A DNA stretch of 64,000 bases from Salipiger bermudensis (GCF_020171625.1 NZ_JAIUZY010000007.1:1-64000), one strand, 5' to 3'; shown: positions 10,220 to 17,128, counted from the stretch's first letter. Notes: generated by a model not told the origin, from the letters alone. Numbers and translations are program-made.

Positions 10220-10687
10220 ATGAGCAAGAGCCTCAAGCGCGTCCGCGCAGCACTGGAAGACGCGGGGCTGACCCCGGAGATCCGCGAGGTCGGACAGGCC
10301 CGTACCGCGCAGGAGGCCGCCGACAGCGTCGGCTGCGAGATCGACCAGATCGCCAAGTCGATCATCTTCCGCGCCGAAACCAGTGGCGAGGCGGTGCTGT
10401 TCCTGACCGCCGGCGGCAACAAGGTCTGCGCCGAGAAGGCCTCGGCGCTGGCGGGCGAGCCTCTGGGCAAGGCGGATGCGACGCTGATCCGGAGCCAGAC
10501 CGGCTTTGCCATTGGCGGTGTCTCGCCGGTGGGGCATCTCAATCCGATCCGGGCGTGGATCGACCCGCGGCTGCTGGAGTTCACCACCATCTGGGCCGCC
10601 GCCGGAACCCCGCGCCACGTCTTCGCCCTCGAGGCGCACCGCCTGCCCGAGCTCACCGGCGCGGTCGCGGCGGAGTTCACGCTCTGA
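10220..10687 (+). CDS. YbaK/EbsC-type aminoacyl-tRNA deacylase
   Basis: 155 residues with the YbaK/ProX-like editing domain: EVGQARTAQEAADSVGCEIDQIAKSIIFR, then FLTAGGNKVCAEKAS, QTGFAIGGVSPVGHLNPIRAWIDPRLLEF and IWAAAGTPRHVFALEAHRLPELTGA. The conserved lysine (AKSIIF) and the GGVSPVGH loop are present. Such stand-alone domains hydrolyse mischarged tRNA; which tRNA cannot be told. A ribosome site (AACAGGAG) precedes the ATG. Confidence 0.9.
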   Translation: MSKSLKRVRAALEDAGLTPEIREVGQARTAQEAADSVGCEIDQIAKSIIFRAETSGEAVLFLTAGGNKVCAEKASALAGEPLGKADATLIRSQTGFAIGGVSPVGHLNPIRAWIDPRLLEFTTIWAAAGTPRHVFALEAHRLPELTGAVAAEFTL

Positions 10688-11019
10688 GCCGACGCCGAGC
10701 TTGGGTCTCTGGGGCTTGGCGCCGCCACGCAGCGGGCGGCGCGGGACGATGCGGGGGGCGGAGCAGTCGGTCGGCGATATCGCCCATAACGTCGCTGATC
10801 ACGCCCCCGGGCGCGGTTACACGCCCCCGAGCAGGTCCACGGCGCTGCCCAGCGTGAGACATGGTCAGCCGCGAGGCATGAGCAACCGTGAGGAATGGGC
10901 GGCAGTGAGCCATGGCCAGGCGGCTGGTATCGTTCGACCGCGCCGAGCCCACCGGCCCTGCCAGCCGGGCGCGAAATGCTTGACCCCGGTGGCGGGAATG
11001 CTACGGAGAGCGTCACGGT
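10688..11019. other. intergenic stretch upstream of the tRNA gene
   Basis: 332 bases between the deacylase gene and the tRNA. No convincing coding frame on either strand. It should hold the tRNA promoter, but I do not see a strong -35/-10 pair. Confidence 0.5.
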
Positions 11020-11096
11020 GGGCCTGTAGCTCAATTGGTTAGAGCAGGGCGCTCATAACGCCTTGGTTGGGGGTTCGAGTCCCTCCGGGCCTACCA
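11020..11096 (+). tRNA. tRNA with CAT anticodon (elongator Met or Ile2)
   Basis: A full cloverleaf of 77 nt with encoded CCA. The acceptor arm pairs GGGCCTG with CGGGCCT, D-arm GCTC...GAGC, anticodon stem GGGCG/CGCCT with loop CTCATAA (anticodon CAT at 11054-11056), and T-arm GGGGG-TTCGAGT-CCCTC. A CAT anticodon fits elongator tRNA-Met or tRNA-Ile2 with lysidine; I cannot separate these by eye. The 3' end from 11078 is the prophage attachment core and is restored exactly by integration, so the tRNA remains functional. Confidence 0.95.
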
Positions 11097-11101
11097 AAAA
11101 T
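11078..11101 (+). repeat. attL core
   Basis: 24-bp sequence starting AGTCCCTCCGGGCCTACC and ending in AAAAAT. It covers the T-stem 3' strand, acceptor stem and CCA of the tRNA and is identical to 50915-50938. Inside the prophage the motif GATGTGGACCACG (11129-11141) recurs near attR, a candidate integrase arm site. Confidence 0.93.
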
Positions 11102-11167
11102 TGCAAAAAATGCAGTAAATTCAAGGACGATGTGGACCACGATACCTGCTCACTGGTCCATATGAAA

Positions 11168-11395
11168 TCAACTACTTACAAGCGAACTGGACCCTCCGAA
11201 TCCAGCCGACCAGCCGAACCGAACCTCCTCCGGTCGCCCTACCCGCCCGCACCTCGAGCACCGGAGCCGGGCCAGCGCTGCGTCGGTCATCACCCACCCG
11301 GTCGCGTCCCGATCCTCGCGCGGCAGGACGGCCATCATGATGGTGCTGTCGCGCCCGCAGGCGCAGGTTAGCAGCGCGTAGTGTCCGCGGCGCAT
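11168..11395 (-). CDS. small phage zinc-ribbon-like protein
   Basis: 75 residues; Cys pairs CAC (residues 11-13) and CSRC (46-49) suggest a metal-binding ribbon. Between them DSTIMMAVLPREDRDATGWVMT looks ordered. First gene inside attL, read towards the tRNA. Function unknown; moderately confident that it is real because codon use and Cys spacing look protein-like. Confidence 0.5.
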   Translation of the reverse strand: MRRGHYALLTCACGRDSTIMMAVLPREDRDATGWVMTDAALARLRCSRCGRVGRPEEVRFGWSAGFGGSSSLVSS

Positions 11396-11402
11396 GGCGC
11401 TT

Positions 11403-11603
11403 CTAACTTGACTGCTTCACAAGACGGAAATTTTGCCAGAGCCGCTCTGGTGCCGTGGCGGGCTCGATGCCGGCTGACAGTGCCAAGGCCGTCGCCGCGT
11501 CGATTAAGCTAGCAAAGGCCGCGACGGCATCCCCCTCACATTCAATCGCTGCCATTCTTGCCAGCCCAGAGACCCGCTTAGCGTGATTTTCTAAGATCGG
11601 CAT
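11403..11603 (-). CDS. small hypothetical phage protein
   Basis: 66 residues from the ATG at 11603 (MPILENHAKRVSGLARMAAIECEGDAVAAFASLIDAATALALSAGI). Helical, no Cys or membrane segment. Preceded by AGGGGAGGGG as ribosome site. Part of a leftward series of very small genes. Function not recognised. Confidence 0.55.
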   Translation of the reverse strand: MPILENHAKRVSGLARMAAIECEGDAVAAFASLIDAATALALSAGIEPATAPERLWQNFRLVKQSS

Positions 11604-11616
11604 TTCCCCTCCCCTC

Positions 11617-11829
11617 CTATTTAACACTTTCGATGAAGAACGCGGCCGCCGCCATGAAGATCAGTGCAATGACCACTATCCCGATAATCGCCCCTTGATC
11701 TTCTTCCGGAACATCCAGGACCAGACGCCCTCCACATTTCGTGCACGGCTTACTGCCGCGTTCCAGACGCCTTCTCGTCCTCCAACCGCAATTTGAACAG
11801 CGGAGGGGAGCTGCTCCTCTTGGCGCCAT
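11617..11829 (-). CDS. small zinc-ribbon membrane protein
   Basis: 70 residues. A CxxC-x14-CxxC zinc ribbon (CSNCGW...CTKCGG) is followed by an acidic linker and one transmembrane helix (IIGIVVIALIFMAAAAFFI) near the C-terminus. This two-part layout suggests a membrane-anchored small regulator or host-interaction protein; role unknown. It sits 14 bp upstream of the next gene in the same series. Confidence 0.6.
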   Translation of the reverse strand: MAPRGAAPLRCSNCGWRTRRRLERGSKPCTKCGGRLVLDVPEEDQGAIIGIVVIALIFMAAAAFFIESVK

Positions 11830-11841
11830 CGCCTAGCCCTC

Positions 11842-12069
11842 CTATTTGGCTTCTTGGATCTTCCAACGCGGCTCCCCCTGATCTACGGGGCGTTCCTTCC
11901 AGCACTCGAACAAAAGGCCGTCGCCAGCATCGCTGACCGTGAACCGCGAGAACGTGCCACCCTCGGCGTCCGCCTCTTTGGCGCGCAAATCAAACCAAGC
12001 CCACGAAGCCGCCTCGTCACCGACCACATATGGATCGAAAGTCTGGGCTATAAAAAATGGTTCGGTCAT
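11842..12069 (-). CDS. small hypothetical phage protein
   Basis: 75 residues from the ATG at 12069: MTEPFFIAQTFDPYVVGDEAASWAWFDLR, then GTFSRFTVSDAGDGLLFECWKERP. Acidic, beta-rich appearance. Not recognised. The 12070-12245 gap upstream contains no clear gene. Confidence 0.5.
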   Translation of the reverse strand: MTEPFFIAQTFDPYVVGDEAASWAWFDLRAKEADAEGGTFSRFTVSDAGDGLLFECWKERPVDQGEPRWKIQEAK

Positions 12070-12245
12070 CGCCTTGCTCCTCAAACTCGCGCCTGGTGAC
12101 CGGGCTCAGTTGATCTGCACATCGCCCCCACGCCGTCTCGGTCACCACGCTATCGTGCGGGCCGGATCGCGCTGCGCAGGGCGTCGAAGTCGTGAAGCAT
12201 GGTTTGCGCCCTCGCGGCGTCACCGAACGTATGCAACCGGCATAT

Positions 12246-12416
12246 TCACCGCGTAGAACTTTGGTCAGCATACCACGATGCAGAAGCGATCAGGAGAGCC
12301 TCACTCTGGAGCTTGCCTCTTCCGACGTGCTCTGTACCGGATTCATCTGAAATCGTGCATGACCAACGCTCAGCAGAACTTTCCAGAGGCCGTTCGACAA
12401 TCTTGATCTCAGGCAT
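12246..12416 (-). CDS. very small hypothetical protein
   Basis: 56 residues (MPEIKIVERPLESSAERWSC, ending ASASWYADQSSTR). ATG at 12416 preceded by GGAGAGAACG, a good ribosome site, nine bases after the previous stop. No domain recognised. Short, so moderate confidence. Confidence 0.45.
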   Translation of the reverse strand: MPEIKIVERPLESSAERWSCTISDESGTEHVGRGKLQSEALLIASASWYADQSSTR

Positions 12417-12425
12417 CGTTCTCTC

Positions 12426-12563
12426 CTACCTCGCCCGCGCGCGGCAGAAATATCGAAACAGCGATAGAAATGCGGCTCCAGCGGCATCAGCCGCGCCCCA
12501 ACCCACTCGAACACCGAAGCCGGCCAAGACCGCCACGGCAATAATTTCCCACGTATACAGCAC
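12426..12563 (-). CDS. very small single-pass membrane protein
   Basis: 45 residues with a GTG start: VLYTWEIIAVAVLAGFGVRV, then WGAADAAGAAFLSLFRYFCRARAR. One hydrophobic helix and a basic tail. GGAGAG lies a few bases upstream. It falls 12 bp after the preceding gene and 9 bp before the next, in line with a tightly packed series. Confidence 0.4.
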   Translation of the reverse strand: MLYTWEIIAVAVLAGFGVRVGWGAADAAGAAFLSLFRYFCRARAR

Positions 12564-12575
12564 TTCGTTACTCTC

Positions 12576-12854
12576 CTATTTGAACTCCGCCCACTCAAGC
12601 TCGCAGGAGACGATCTCGCCACCCTCGACCATGAGCCGGCCCCTCTGTTGAAATGCGGCCTCGGCCTCCTCTCGCGAGCCAAAGCCCGCACCGAAAGCGG
12701 CGACGTAGCTCCACCCGGTGCGGCCAAGCTGATCGTAGTCATCCATCCAGAATAGCCGCGCGCCGCCTGGACAGACGCACTCGATGATCCAGTAGGAGCC
12801 TGGCGGCCACGCTTCTCCGGTCGAACCGTAGTGCTTCGCAATCGTCGGCAGCAT
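12576..12854 (-). CDS. hypothetical phage protein
   Basis: 92 residues, rich in aromatic and glycine residues (WPPGSYWIIECVCPGGARLFWMDDYDQLGRTGWSYVAAFGAGFGSREEAEAAFQQR). The C-terminal half looks like a short domain that follows an input track, then EWAEFK. No membrane segment. Not recognised. The ATG is preceded by AGGGGAGCGAGGCG. Confidence 0.55.
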   Translation of the reverse strand: MLPTIAKHYGSTGEAWPPGSYWIIECVCPGGARLFWMDDYDQLGRTGWSYVAAFGAGFGSREEAEAAFQQRGRLMVEGGEIVSCELEWAEFK

Positions 12855-12869
12855 CGCCTCGCTCCCCTG

Positions 12870-13172
12870 TCAGATCTTACGCTTCTCGCGCTCGAAATCA
12901 GCGAACCCGCGCATACTTGGGGCGCCTTCCCGGCTGCGCTGGCGGTGCAGCTCCTCGACTTCCTCCTCCGAAGCCTTGCGAGCAGGCGCATCGTGCAAGC
13001 CATCGCCGTCCGGAGCATCATCGGTCATGTCGAGGTGCCAGAGATCGCCGTTGCGCGTGTCTCGGATGATCTCGGCGGTCCTCGTCGCGACCTCGGTCAC
13101 AAACGGCGTGGACTTGTGGTCGTCGCCATGCGGATCAATGCCAGCATCGCGAAGTAGTTGAAAAAACGTCAT
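12870..13172 (-). CDS. hypothetical acidic phage protein
   Basis: 100 residues (MTFFQLLRDAGIDPHGDDHKSTPFVTEVATRTAEIIRDTRNGDLWHLDMTDDAPDGDGLHDAPA, then a charged helix SEEEVEELHRQR). Start at 13172, after GGAGCGCGAT. No family recognised. Same transcription direction as its small neighbours. Confidence 0.55.
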   Translation of the reverse strand: MTFFQLLRDAGIDPHGDDHKSTPFVTEVATRTAEIIRDTRNGDLWHLDMTDDAPDGDGLHDAPARKASEEEVEELHRQRSREGAPSMRGFADFEREKRKI

Positions 13173-13205
13173 ATCGCGCTCCTGCGGCGGCACAGATCTG
13201 CTATC

Positions 13206-13352
13206 TCAGACTAGCCCGAAAAAGAAGGCCAACCCAGGGAGGACAAACAGCGCAAGGACTAACCCGAGCACCACGACAGGTCCACCTGTCCGTTTGCCAA
13301 CCTCCCAAGCAATCATCCCCGCACCGATTATCAACCAGACCCAAACGAACAT
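13206..13352 (-). CDS. very small two-helix membrane protein
   Basis: 48 residues: MFVWVWLIIGAGMIAWEVGKR, a short polar turn, then GGPVVVLGLVLALFVLPGLAFFFGLV. Two transmembrane helices and nothing else, like a small holin, toxin or membrane effector. A strong ribosome site (AAAGGAGCG) is eight bases before the ATG, and the stop of the preceding small frame is 12 bp upstream. Confidence 0.5.
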   Translation of the reverse strand: MFVWVWLIIGAGMIAWEVGKRTGGPVVVLGLVLALFVLPGLAFFFGLV

Positions 13353-13364
13353 GCCAGCGCTCCT

Positions 13365-13481
13365 TTACTGGACATCCTCCCACGGCGCACCGCGGATCAG
13401 GGTTAGAATTGGCCGGTGGCGCGCGGCCAGCATCGACCATAGCCACCATTCATTCGGGAATTGGATCAGCCACGGCGCCAC
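13365..13481 (-). CDS. very small hypothetical protein
   Basis: 38 residues with a GTG start: VAPWLIQFPNEWWLWSMLAARHRPILTLIRGAPWEDVQ. Tryptophan-rich, amphipathic. AGGAGCGAGGC precedes the GTG. Directly upstream, an in-frame remnant ending VTWWCAGPVAFAAEHK (stop at 13491) has no start codon and may be the tail of an eroded gene. Low confidence on size alone. Confidence 0.35.
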   Translation of the reverse strand: MAPWLIQFPNEWWLWSMLAARHRPILTLIRGAPWEDVQ

Positions 13482-13793
13482 GCCTCGCTCCTATTTATGC
13501 TCGGCCGCGAATGCGACCGGGCCGGCGCACCACCAGGTTACCAGCCTGTTCCCCGCCGCATCCTCGCGGACCGGCTGGCCGATGCGCCAGAGCTTCGGGG
13601 TGGGGCAAAAAGGCTATCATTAACCACATACCCCCCGCCCGATGCTCCAGTACAGCTTGAAGGAATCTGAAAGGCGACCAGAGCGCACAGCCAGCAGTTG
13701 CAGATCACATCAGATTCGCGCTAGAGACGCTACGGATGGACCTTTTATGAAACTTGAATAGCGTTCCACTCCGAGCAATGTGGGGCGCAAACA
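13482..13793. other. control region between small leftward genes and the rightward cargo trio
   Basis: Holds the startless remnant frame (13491 to about 13610, minus strand) and an AT-richer leader for the rightward ATPase gene. I do not see a convincing -35/-10 pair. Base composition changes here, becoming visibly richer in A/T from about 13.65 kb. Confidence 0.4.
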
Positions 13794-15305
13794 ATGGCCA
13801 ATTGGCACATCGATGAAGTAGATGACCTACTAAGCCTGGATCAGCTTGACGTAAGTTTTCCTCCTAATAAGCGTGAAGATGTCCAAAATGCTAGGGTCAT
13901 GGCATTCTTGCTGAGACGTAGAATTATTCGACCGATCTCCAGAAATGCCTCGGCACGCCAAAGGTCGGCATCTCGCGCGTCTAGAAGTCTTGCAAAACGC
14001 CTATCACGGCGCCTTATAGTTCAAGCAAAACGTGGTAGAGATACTGAGTACGACACTCAATCTCTCAAGCGCGCTCTGATTGCGCAAAGAAAGCCTTCGA
14101 TACTTCTCGACAGCTTTGTCGCAGAGAGAAGCTCGAACTGGGTTCCGATGTTCCAGCGCATTAAGTACAAGCGAAAGTCCCAGGTGGAAGTGAAGGACTT
14201 CTCCTTCCTAACCAATCCTAACGGCACAATCGAGACGCTGCGAGAGATTGCGGAGCATGAAGCAAGCGTGTACTCGTCGCAAATTCACTTTCGAGATCTC
14301 GTATGCTGCGACATAGGCGCTTGGTTGATACTGGCTGTCATGCGGCAACAAATGGCAGCAATCTTCACTGGGGGTGCCATTTCCGATGAATTGATCGAGG
14401 TTATAACTGCACTAGAGATGACGAATGCTCTGCGAATGAGCTTACCAACGCCTGATCCGGATCGGATTTCATCGGAAGTCTGGGCGTTCCCTCTTCGCGC
14501 TCGTCGGCCAGCAGGAACTAGTACCTCGTCCACCCAGTTCCTCGATCCGCAGGATGCCGAAGAAGTCGCCACGGATCTCTGCGACGCGATCAACACTTGG
14601 CTGACTGAATGCGCACAACAGAACCTGAACCGTGATGGCCGGAGAAACGTGCTCAGATTGGTCGCAGAAACTCTGGACAACGCCGAGCGGCACGCGCGCC
14701 CAGACTACGAGAACGATGGCGACTGGATGATGACCGGCTTCATGTCCGTGACGGACACCGAATCAGAGCGGCGCTTCCAGTGCCAGATCGCCTTCCTTAG
14801 TGTTGGTTCGCCCATTTCCGAGACAGTACGTAACTGTGACGCTGCCACCAGAACAAAAATGGAAGAGTACGTAACGAAACATCAATCAACGTACCCTACC
14901 ATGAAGCATGCCGATCAGCACTTGCGAACGGTCTATGCACTACAAGATTTTGTTAGCAGGGACCGGAAGGCACACGAGGAACAGCGTGGAGGCACCGGTT
15001 TTAGCGACATTATTGGCGTGTTTGCCGACCTAGCAGGCCATGAGAACCCGGACGTTTTCGCTAGACTGGCGGTTGTTTCTGGCCACACCTGCCTCCATTT
15101 GAGTAGGGACGAGTGTGACAGTGCAGTCACAGCCAGTGTAGGCAAGCCTTTCAATATCTGGTTGAATGATGAGCATAGTAGTGTCATGCCGCCGCGTAGC
15201 GAGTCCATTGTGGAACTTGAGACTGAGCTCGCCGGCACGCTTGTGACTATGTGCTTTGAGTTCGATCCTGACTACTTAGAGAGAACACATGATGGTAGAG
15301 ATTGA
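13794..15305 (+). CDS. GHKL/HATPase-type ATP-binding protein (candidate accessory or defence gene)
   Basis: 503 residues, AT-richer than its neighbours. Residues about 40-80 are very basic (ARQRSASRASRSLAKRLSRR). Around 165-215 lies a segment (DIGAWLILAVMRQQM) that may be a STAS-like fold. Residues 255-490 look like a GHKL ATPase: N-box ETLDNAERHA (292-301) and glycine-rich ATP lid GGTGFSDIIG (399-408). No histidine-kinase phosphoacceptor or membrane segment is visible. It overlaps the DUF4325/STAS-like gene by 17 bp, so the two are translated together; such ATPase/STAS pairs resemble anti-sigma partner-switch modules. Its ATG lies within an operator-like palindrome. Role in phage exclusion or host control is inference. 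Confidence 0.7.
   Translation: MANWHIDEVDDLLSLDQLDVSFPPNKREDVQNARVMAFLLRRRIIRPISRNASARQRSASRASRSLAKRLSRRLIVQAKRGRDTEYDTQSLKRALIAQRKPSILLDSFVAERSSNWVPMFQRIKYKRKSQVEVKDFSFLTNPNGTIETLREIAEHEASVYSSQIHFRDLVCCDIGAWLILAVMRQQMAAIFTGGAISDELIEVITALEMTNALRMSLPTPDPDRISSEVWAFPLRARRPAGTSTSSTQFLDPQDAEEVATDLCDAINTWLTECAQQNLNRDGRRNVLRLVAETLDNAERHARPDYENDGDWMMTGFMSVTDTESERRFQCQIAFLSVGSPISETVRNCDAATRTKMEEYVTKHQSTYPTMKHADQHLRTVYALQDFVSRDRKAHEEQRGGTGFSDIIGVFADLAGHENPDVFARLAVVSGHTCLHLSRDECDSAVTASVGKPFNIWLNDEHSSVMPPRSESIVELETELAGTLVTMCFEFDPDYLERTHDGRD
13795..13808. promoter_or_regulatory. operator-like palindrome over the ATPase start codon
   Basis: The 14-mer TGGCCAATTGGCAC shares 12 of 14 positions with the prophage operator GTGCCAATTGGCAC, including the perfect palindrome GCCAATTGGC, and overlaps the ATG at 13794-13796. 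It could let the prophage repressor block this gene. Chance or coding constraint (ANWH) remains possible. Confidence 0.45.
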
Positions 15306-15618
15306 TCTAGGTTCGCTGACCAAGGCGAACTCGAAGGTACTCGCAGGCCATATCCGTGGCGTCGCGGCGAGTGAGTTCTACAAGCTGGATGAGCTGGAGG
15401 TTTCCGGAAGCGAGCCGCTGACGATCGTCGCTCCGCAGCACTTGGAGACGATCTCGCCGTCGTTTGTTCAGGGCTTTTTGGGTGAGACGATGAAGAGGAT
15501 AGGCCCTGCCGCGCTTAGCGCGCGACTGGACTTCTCAAGGCTCAAGCCCTTTCTTCAGGATGACTTCGAAATCGGAATTCAACGTTTGACACTTCGATCC
15601 GAAGTAGAGAGACACTAA
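15289..15618 (+). CDS. DUF4325 / STAS-like small protein
   Basis: 109 residues. The pattern LDELEVSGSEPLTIVAP then ISPSFVQGFLGETMKRIGPAALSARLDFSRL fits DUF4325, a STAS-like fold in which a conserved Ser/phenylalanine/GFLG segment follows a beta strand. STAS-like proteins commonly partner with GHKL ATPases, which phosphorylate or bind them. Two start codons (ATGATG at 15289 and 15292) lie within the end of the ATPase gene. Soluble. The next frame follows almost at once (+1 frame) with no normal start. Confidence 0.7.
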   Translation: MMVEIDLGSLTKANSKVLAGHIRGVAASEFYKLDELEVSGSEPLTIVAPQHLETISPSFVQGFLGETMKRIGPAALSARLDFSRLKPFLQDDFEIGIQRLTLRSEVERH

Positions 15619-15619
15619 T

Positions 15620-16129
15620 ATCTGCGGCGAGTGTCAAACTCCTGGCTTAGACTGGGCAGCGATTGTATCCGCGATCTCTGCCCTTCTTGCTTTTGTTTTC
15701 TCTTTTGCGCAATGGCTCCTCTCTGAAAGACGTTCATCCGCCCGTGACAAGCGGGATCAGTTCTTCGAGACAGTAAAGAATCCGATTTCAAAGCACATCG
15801 ACCGCCTCAAAGATTTGCAGATTGAAATATTTCGATGGGAATCAAACACTGTCGAAACTGACTTTTCATTCATGTTTGAGAGAACGGCCCGTTATGTGCA
15901 GGATCTAAACAGAGACCTAAACCATCTCAGAGATAGTGAGTTTGAGGATTGCTGGGACTGGCTATCCATTAACACAGATGACCTCGTTGAGTGCGTGGAC
16001 GAGGTTTACTGGGAAACCAGGAACCTACATGTCCGCACGTTCACAAACAATCTGAACAGACTTGTCGAGACGCTGGATCAAGCTGTGTCATCAAGTCGGC
16101 CACGCTACAAGGCAAGAAGAACGAGATAG
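15620..16129 (+). CDS. membrane-anchored helical protein, start unclear
   Basis: The frame is open from after a TAG at 15605-15607 and encodes one membrane helix (AAIVSAISALLAFVFSFAQWLL, about 15656-15721), then a basic turn (SERRSSARDKR) and about 130 residues of acidic helices (HIDRLKDLQIEIF, LNRDLNHLRDSEFEDCWDWL, NNLNRLVETLDQAV). There is no ATG, GTG or TTG before the membrane helix; the first is TTG at 15815. Either an ATC/ATT start, a +1 shift from the STAS-like gene, or a sequence error must explain this. Third member of the cargo trio; likely membrane partner, function unknown. Confidence 0.5.
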   Translation: MCGECQTPGLDWAAIVSAISALLAFVFSFAQWLLSERRSSARDKRDQFFETVKNPISKHIDRLKDLQIEIFRWESNTVETDFSFMFERTARYVQDLNRDLNHLRDSEFEDCWDWLSINTDDLVECVDEVYWETRNLHVRTFTNNLNRLVETLDQAVSSSRPRYKARRTR

Positions 16130-16239
16130 CGCCCATCCATCCGAACACGCGACCGAGAAGCCGCTTTTCACCCCAAGACATGACGCAGTATACTCCCCAC
16201 TGCGCGCTTTGATCGTCTTCTTCGCCCTGCCCTCGCTCC

Positions 16240-16533
16240 TCAGTTGGATCCACTTTCCTGAGCCACCTCGCCCGAACTACCGTCCCGATCATTCCACCCC
16301 ATCAGCTCTTGGAAGCCTGCGCTCGCGATGCCGATGACTGCAGAGAGCAGCGCCACGCCTATTGCCAACCGCCACTGCGCGTTGCGCTGGCGTCGTTGCA
16401 GAACTGCATGGATCTCACCGAATTCGGTCGGACTGTCAGTCACGATCTTAGGAACAACAGCAGCCTGCGCGAGACGCATGTGCAGCTTGCTGTCTGGCCA
16501 CTTCGAGGCGTCACCCTTCTGATATTCAGCCAT
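16240..16533 (-). CDS. small phage membrane protein
   Basis: 97 residues from the ATG at 16533 (MAEYQKGDASKWPDSKLHMRLAQAAVVPKIVTDSPTEFGEIHAVLQRRQRNAQWRLAIGVALLSAVIGIASAG). A soluble N-terminal half, one transmembrane helix near residues 55-75 and a short acidic tail. GAGGGG is five bases upstream of the ATG; a GTG at 16539 would add two residues. It follows the 16543-17022 gene by a few bases. Not recognised. Confidence 0.6.
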   Translation of the reverse strand: MAEYQKGDASKWPDSKLHMRLAQAAVVPKIVTDSPTEFGEIHAVLQRRQRNAQWRLAIGVALLSAVIGIASAGFQELMGWNDRDGSSGEVAQESGSN

Positions 16534-16542
16534 CTTCACCCC

Positions 16543-17022
16543 TCAGATCTTGTTCCGTGACTTGCGGACGTTCGCGGCGTTCTGCTCGGCAGCCACCATG
16601 TCGAGCAGGTCGGTGATATCGTCACCCTCGGCATAGAGCGCCGATCCGTTGCCGCGCACCGTGTGGACGTAGACCAGCATACCGCAAGACCAAAGCCGCT
16701 CAATCACTTGCCGCGCGTGAGCCGGTGAAAAGCCGATGCAGAGCGGCGTGGCGAAGAAAACTTGATCTCCAGCGGGTAGAAGCGCTCCCATCGTGTCGAG
16801 GAACGCAGCCCGCTCTTTCAGCAGCCCCGGCCAGTTGGTGGTGCGCTTGCCGGTCACGTCATCCACGATCAGCGCGGAAACGTCGCGCATCCCGAGCATC
16901 GATTCCGTAACGCCCCACGCGCGGGCGCGGGCGATCTGTTCGCCCCGAGACGGCAGGCGCTCGTTCACCGTGATGATGGCCCACTTCCCATTGAAGTGCC
17001 CTGCTTCCTTACCGTCGCTCAT
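16543..17022 (-). CDS. hypothetical phage protein
   Basis: 159 residues, mixed alpha/beta: NGKWAIITVNERLPSRGEQIARARAWG, then SALIVDDVTGKRTTNWPGLLKERAAFLDTMGALLPAGDQVFFATPLCIGFS, AHARQVIERLWSCGMLVYVHTVRGNGSALYAEGDDITDLLDMVAAEQNAANVRKSR. The end is faintly like the tail of a serine-recombinase catalytic domain (residue order only), but no catalytic serine context is clear, so I leave it unnamed. Divergent from the zinc-ribbon gene, across a promoter region with direct repeats. Confidence 0.6.
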   Translation of the reverse strand: MSDGKEAGHFNGKWAIITVNERLPSRGEQIARARAWGVTESMLGMRDVSALIVDDVTGKRTTNWPGLLKERAAFLDTMGALLPAGDQVFFATPLCIGFSPAHARQVIERLWSCGMLVYVHTVRGNGSALYAEGDDITDLLDMVAAEQNAANVRKSRNKI

Positions 17023-17046
17023 TCGCCGCCGCTTTCTGTCTGCTTT

Positions 17047-17106
17047 CTGTATTTGATAAGCAAACGTCTTACTTCGATCAATGCGCTCTCTTACTGTATT
17101 TGATAA
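17047..17106. promoter_or_regulatory. 13-bp direct repeat pair in a divergent promoter region
   Basis: CTGTATTTGATAA occurs at 17047-17059 and again at 17094-17106, 47 bp apart, between the divergent genes at 17022 (minus) and 17129 (plus). AT-rich with TTTGATAAT, so it may include -10 elements or a regulator site. Confidence 0.4.
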
Positions 17107-17128
17107 TTAAGTAGGTCCGGAGGCACCG

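Noticed and set aside
7560-10223. 887-codon frame antisense to glnE
   Set aside because: Composition is typical of a reverse-strand shadow; glnE on the other strand is complete and conserved.
13201-13449. 82-codon frame on the minus strand
   Set aside because: Overlaps two smaller frames that have good ribosome sites and membrane-protein character; the longer frame has no sensible composition.
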